DNA from: NORP240 sp965222175
Lineage (GTDB): Bacteria > Pseudomonadota > Gammaproteobacteria > Pseudomonadales > Pseudohongiellaceae
Length of the DNA stretch: 64,000 nt
NCBI GenBank assembly: GCA_965222175.1
Contig: OZ244938.1
Coordinates: 2,046,001-2,110,000, forward strand
Direction: 5' to 3'
How positions within the stretch are numbered: position 1 is the first letter of the stretch; the number at the start of each line of letters is the position of its first letter. Shown piece after piece: positions 60,553-64,000 of this stretch. The translations under genes and the position numbers were made by a program. The notes under the pieces were generated by a model, which was not told the DNA's origin, searched no databases, and saw only the letters and a program-made list of their open reading frames with translations.

Positions 60553-61558
60553 ACAACCCTTCCAGCTGGTGTTCCTGGGCACGCTGCTGATTGTCCTGGC
60601 GATCGCCGTTGTTACCGCCGGCGCCTGGGCACAGCTGAACAGTCCCCTGAACCTGGAGCGGCCGGTACGCTTCGACGTGCCCGCCGGTGCCTCGCTGGCC
60701 TCCATCAGTGATCGGCTGGCTGCACGTGGCTGGCTGCAGCGGCCGCGGGTATTCACCGCCTGGGCGCGACTGTCGGGAAACGCTGCCCGTATCCAGGCCG
60801 GGGAATACGAACTGTCCCCATCGCTTACCCCGCGCCAGTTGCTGGACAAGCTGGTCAACGGGGAGGTAACCAGCTATCAGCTGACCCTGGTGGAAGGCTG
60901 GACTTTCCGCCAGGCCCTGGAGCAGATCTGGAACAGCCCGGGCATTCGCGTAACCCTGGCGGGGCAATCCAATGCCGCCATCGCCGACGGGCTGGGTCTC
61001 CCTCATGACAATCCCGAAGGTCTGCTTTTTCCCGATACCTATTATTATCCTGCCGGTACCGCTGACCGGGAGGTTCTGCTGCGGGCCTACCGGCGCCTTG
61101 ACACCATACTGAACGACAGCTGGGCACAACGTGCTGTCGGGCTGCCCGTGGATTCCGCCTACCAGGCCCTGATTCTTGCTTCTATCGTGGAAAAGGAAAC
61201 CGGTGTCGCCGGTGAGCGCGGCCGGATTGCCGGAGTCTTCACGCGCCGGCTGCAGCTGGGCATGCGCCTGCAATCGGACCCTACGGTCATTTACGGCATG
61301 GGATCGCGCTACCAGGGCAATATTGACCGGGCTGCATTGCGCGAAGAAACCCCTTACAACACTTACCGGATCAACGGTCTGCCGCCCACACCCATTGCCC
61401 TGGCAGGCCGGGAAGCCATCGCTGCCAGTGTCAATCCCGAGGTCACGGACGCCTTGTATTTCGTTGCCCGCGGTGACGGCAGCCACCAGTTTTCAAGTAC
61501 TCTCGAGGAGCACAACGCCGCTGTCAGGCGTTACCAGCTGAACCAAGATGCCCAGTGA
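60530..61558 (+). CDS. mltG: Endolytic murein transglycosylase MltG
   Basis: 342 residues from the ATG at 60530. One N-terminal membrane helix (LVFLGTLLIVLAIAVVTAGA, 20), LysM-like domain, and YceG catalytic domain with LLFPDTYYYPAG, catalytic Glu in ILASIVEKETGVAGERGRIA (20) and DPTVIYGMG. Cleaves nascent glycan strands in the periplasm. Overlaps pabC before it and tmk after it. Confidence 0.95.
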   Translation: MPLPRWIRQPFQLVFLGTLLIVLAIAVVTAGAWAQLNSPLNLERPVRFDVPAGASLASISDRLAARGWLQRPRVFTAWARLSGNAARIQAGEYELSPSLTPRQLLDKLVNGEVTSYQLTLVEGWTFRQALEQIWNSPGIRVTLAGQSNAAIADGLGLPHDNPEGLLFPDTYYYPAGTADREVLLRAYRRLDTILNDSWAQRAVGLPVDSAYQALILASIVEKETGVAGERGRIAGVFTRRLQLGMRLQSDPTVIYGMGSRYQGNIDRAALREETPYNTYRINGLPPTPIALAGREAIAASVNPEVTDALYFVARGDGSHQFSSTLEEHNAAVRRYQLNQDAQ

Positions 61559-62225
61559 TTCCCAACTCCACCAGCAGGACCACCTCGCCGCCAGGCGCGG
61601 CAGATTTATCACCGTGGAAGGTGTCGAGGGGGTCGGTAAATCCACCAATATCGAGTTTATCAGGGACTACCTGACGGCGCGGCGTATTGACCTGGTGGTT
61701 ACCCGTGAACCTGGCGGCACCGAACTGGCCGAGCGTATCCGCGCGCTGTTGTTGCATCAGCACCATGAGCCCATGGATGCCACCGCCGAGCTGCTGCTGG
61801 TATTCGCCGCCCGGGCCCAGCACATGGATCAGGTGATCAGGCCGGCACTGGCGCGGGGCAGCTGGGTACTGTGCGACCGGTTTACCGATGCCACCTATGC
61901 CTACCAGGGCGGTGGCAGACAGCTTGGATCCAAAAAAATAGCAATACTGGAACAAATGGTTCAGGAAGAGTTAAGGCCCGATCTGACGCTGATCCTGGAT
62001 CTCGATCCGCAAATTGGCCTGCTCCGGGCTGCCGATCGCGGCGAACTTGACCGGTTTGAAAGCGAACAGCTGGCTTTTTTTCAACGGGTCCGCGAAACCT
62101 ACCTGGAACGCGCCGGAACCGATCCGCACCGTTACCGGGTTATCGATGCCGGATCACCGCTGGAAACCGTGAAGTCTGCTACACTGAAAGTGATAGAAGA
62201 ACTCTGCGAGGAGACTGGCGCGTGA
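61548..62225 (+). CDS. tmk: Thymidylate kinase
   Basis: 225 residues. An N-terminal ~18-residue Gln/His-rich extension precedes VEGVEGVGKST (P-loop, residues 25-33). DR(Y/F) motif CDRFTDATYAYQGGGR and LTLILDLDPQIGL follow. Phosphorylates dTMP. It overlaps mltG by 11 bases and holB by four, so the mltG-tmk-holB genes are translationally coupled. Confidence 0.96.
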   Translation: MPSDSQLHQQDHLAARRGRFITVEGVEGVGKSTNIEFIRDYLTARRIDLVVTREPGGTELAERIRALLLHQHHEPMDATAELLLVFAARAQHMDQVIRPALARGSWVLCDRFTDATYAYQGGGRQLGSKKIAILEQMVQEELRPDLTLILDLDPQIGLLRAADRGELDRFESEQLAFFQRVRETYLERAGTDPHRYRVIDAGSPLETVKSATLKVIEELCEETGA

Positions 62226-63265
62226 CACCGGCCTACGATCCGTTTCCATGGCAACAGCGGCAGTGGCGACGCCTGCAGCAGCAGGTGGGCAGCAGACGCC
62301 TGGCTCATGCCTACCTGCTGGCGGGCGAGAACGGCCTGGGTAAACGGCACTTCGCCCGGGCCGTTGCCCGGCTGCTGCTTTGCAGCGCGGCGGATACCAG
62401 CGGCGCCTGCGGCAAGTGTCGCAGCTGTATCCTGTTCCAGAGCCAGTCCAATCCGGATCTGCTGGTAATCGGCCCGGAAGACAGCCGGGTCATCAAAATC
62501 GACCAGGTACGCCAGCTGACGGATTTTGCTACGCGGACCGGTCACAGCAACACCCGGAAGGTTATTGTCCTGGAGCAGGCGGAAGCGCTGAACACCAATG
62601 CCGCCAATGCCCTGCTGAAAACCCTTGAGGAACCGCCGGGCGACACGGTCCTGCTGCTGGTGTCGGATAATCCGGGCCGGCTGCTGGCGACCATTCGCAG
62701 CCGTTGCCAGCGTATCCTGTTTACAGCCCCGGATGTACAGACCGCCCTGGACTGGTTGCGTGACAACATCGGGGAGTCCGCTTGCGACGAGGCAGAACTA
62801 CGTGACCTGCTGGCTCTGGTCAACCACCGGCCCTTACAGGCCCGGGCCATGGCCGCCGATGAAGTTCGCGAAGAGCATGGCAACGTGCTTAAGGCGTTCT
62901 CGGCGATTCTTGAAGGCCGGCTGGACCCGGTGGAATTTGCCGCGGACTGCAGGACCCTGGGGCCGCAGAAAATCCTGGACTGGTTCTGGCAAACCTCGAC
63001 ACTGACCGTCAAGTACTGGCTGGCCCGGCACGGCACGACCGCGGATGACGATGCGGGCGATCAGGACGAACAGCACCAGCAGATTGCAGTAATCTGTCGT
63101 CGACTCGGTGCAAGTCCCCGTACCGCCGACGAAATCCTGGTCAGGCTGATGATGATAAGTCATGCGGTCAACGAGGCCCGCCAGCAGCTGGGGGGTGCAT
63201 CCAACCCTAACCCACAGCTGATGCTGGAAGGCCTCCTGTGGCGCTGGTCACGACTGGCCAGCTGA
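62222..63265 (+). CDS. holB: DNA polymerase III subunit delta'
   Basis: 347 residues, GTG start. Degenerate P-loop AGENGLGKRHFA, zinc cysteines in SGACGKCRSC, DQVRQLTDFA, NAANALLKTLEEPPGDTVLL (20), SRC sensor in TIRSRCQRI. Partner of DnaX in the clamp loader. Confidence 0.95.
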   Translation: MTPAYDPFPWQQRQWRRLQQQVGSRRLAHAYLLAGENGLGKRHFARAVARLLLCSAADTSGACGKCRSCILFQSQSNPDLLVIGPEDSRVIKIDQVRQLTDFATRTGHSNTRKVIVLEQAEALNTNAANALLKTLEEPPGDTVLLLVSDNPGRLLATIRSRCQRILFTAPDVQTALDWLRDNIGESACDEAELRDLLALVNHRPLQARAMAADEVREEHGNVLKAFSAILEGRLDPVEFAADCRTLGPQKILDWFWQTSTLTVKYWLARHGTTADDDAGDQDEQHQQIAVICRRLGASPRTADEILVRLMMISHAVNEARQQLGGASNPNPQLMLEGLLWRWSRLAS

Positions 63266-63328
63266 TGGGTTTCGCCGGTGGCCGGCTCTGCCGGCATACT
63301 GGCCGGCGTCATCTCCAGGGAAATGTTT

Positions 63329-63373
63329 AGGAACCTTTGATTAAGGAACCTCAGATTTAGGAACCTCTGATCA
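63329..63373 (+). repeat. Three tandem 15-base repeats
   Basis: AGGAACCTTTGATTA, AGGAACCTCAGATTT and AGGAACCTCTGATCA, starting at 63329, 63344 and 63359. Exact period 15 with a few substitutions. Confidence 0.8.
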
Positions 63374-63395
63374 ATTATGGAAATACTCTGGCTTT

Positions 63396-63493
63396 CAGGC
63401 GAGTTCACTGACGAGGCGTCTTGCCACCGGCATGCGTCGGCCTGTCAAGGCGAGCCAACCCACTTTAGCCAAAAAAGGCAGTGAGCTCGCCTG
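63396..63493. repeat. Inverted-repeat element
   Basis: CAGGCGAGTTCACTG (63396-63410) and CAGTGAGCTCGCCTG (63479-63493) pair at 14 of 15 positions around a 68-base interior. No coding capacity; similar in overall size to the double-hairpin repeats but without ANGGA loop pairs. Confidence 0.6.
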
Positions 63494-63594
63494 CAACCCC
63501 CGACCGGCGGGGTCGATGACAGCTTTCAGCACAGGCGGCGCAACCAGGCTATAAGAGCGGCCACCAGGTGGAAACTACTGAACCAGCAAGCACG

Positions 63595-64000
63595 ATGCCG
63601 GTAACCCGGACAAAAACGCCAGGCGCCATGACTCCACCGCGGCTGCGCGTATTTTCGCTGACGATACCCGATGCCGTCAGTCTCGACTATTTTTACCTGC
63701 CTTTCGTCATCAACGGCGGTCTTTTCATTCCCACGAAACAGCCTGCCGATCTTGGCGAGATGGTGTTTGTTACACTCAGGCTCGGTGGCGACCGGCACGC
63801 AGCGGTGGGCCGCGTGGTCTGGCTGACGCCGGAATATACCGTGTCAGACCGACAGCCCGGGATCGGTATCCAGTTCGACAACTGCACCGAGGCGCTTCAC
63901 CAGGCCTGTCGGCAACTGCTTGGCGAGGCTGGTAAATCTGCGGCCGGTGCCACCCTGAAGAGTAGACCGGGGCACGACGCCGATGCCCGGAAAGAGGCTG
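63595..64000 (+). CDS. pilZ: PilZ protein, type IV pilus assembly (3' end outside window)
   Basis: 135 residues visible, still open at the window end. SLTIPDAVSLDYFYLPFVIN (20), GGLFIPTKQPADLGEMVFVT (20), and GRVVWLTPEYTVSDRQPGIG (20) match the holB-adjacent PilZ of pseudomonads. It lacks the RxxxR c-di-GMP site of other PilZ domains, as is usual for this type. Start could also be the ATG at 63628; neither has a strong ribosome binding site. Confidence 0.9.
   Translation, partial: MPVTRTKTPGAMTPPRLRVFSLTIPDAVSLDYFYLPFVINGGLFIPTKQPADLGEMVFVTLRLGGDRHAAVGRVVWLTPEYTVSDRQPGIGIQFDNCTEALHQACRQLLGEAGKSAAGATLKSRPGHDADARKEA

Larger units (their letters stand above)
63266..63594. other. Intergenic region, holB to pilZ
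   Basis: 329 bases. Contains a 15-base tandem repeat (63329-63373) and a 98-base inverted-repeat element (63396-63493), listed separately. No promoter hexamers stand out. Confidence 0.55.

Noticed and set aside
1..64000. CRISPR arrays, prophage or insertion sequences with transposase
   Set aside because: No regularly spaced direct repeats of CRISPR type and no transposase, integrase or phage structural genes were seen.

Overview
The window is GC-rich chromosomal DNA from a gammaproteobacterium. Several gene orders support this: ffs-dnaX-ybaB-recR; sdhCDAB-sucAB-lpd-sucCD next to divergent gltA; DUF3450-TtpC-ExbB-ExbD-TonB-TPR; and rluC-yceD-rpmF-plsX-fabD-fabG-acpP-fabF-pabC-mltG-tmk-holB-pilZ. 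The PEP-CTERM protein, TonB2-type cluster and PQQ dehydrogenase suggest a free-living, probably aquatic, aerobic heterotroph. I cannot name the genus.

Layout. 1-2837: 3' part of a PQQ-dependent dehydrogenase and a secreted NHL-repeat protein. 2838-3722: non-coding, with an inverted pair of structured repeats. 3723-9028: SRP RNA, dnaX, ybaB, recR, rnd. 9029-13020: a variable, less GC-rich island in which a PEP-CTERM gene, a HAD phosphatase and a higBA toxin-antitoxin pair are separated by degenerate copies of the same repeats. 13078-16476: YcgN, a small membrane protein, a MoxR ATPase and a VWA protein. 16769-28117: fadD, hrpA, mlaA, terB-like, dusA, an SGNH hydrolase, gltX and tRNA-Ala. 28479-29363: a metallo-beta-lactamase-fold protein. 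29684-42527: a TCA-cycle supercluster. 43768-48962: a TonB energy-transduction operon. 49160-54144: htpG, argS, rluC. 54210-64000: ribosome/fatty-acid synthesis/replication cluster, running off the end inside pilZ.

How it works together. gltA, sdh and suc/lpd give citrate synthase, complex II, 2-oxoglutarate dehydrogenase and succinyl-CoA synthetase. The TonB cluster supplies a dedicated energiser for outer-membrane receptors, but no receptor is present here. The plsX-fabDG-acpP-fabF run makes acyl chains; fadD activates exogenous ones. DnaX, HolB, RecR and YbaB serve replication and recombination.

Most notable observations. (1) Five dispersed ~100-bp elements have arms that differ between copies but pair within each copy, around a conserved core with two small hairpins whose loops all carry ANGGA, as in CsrA/RsmA sites. 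(2) A cassette-like island of single cargo units separated by repeats. (3) A ten-A slippery run inside dnaX. (4) A heat-shock (sigma-32) promoter for htpG that overlaps the preceding terminator, so its start point would remove one arm of that terminator. (5) A sigma-54 promoter before the PEP-CTERM gene. (6) A metallo-beta-lactamase-fold protein with the B3-Q metal ligand set and a nearby palindromic operator candidate.
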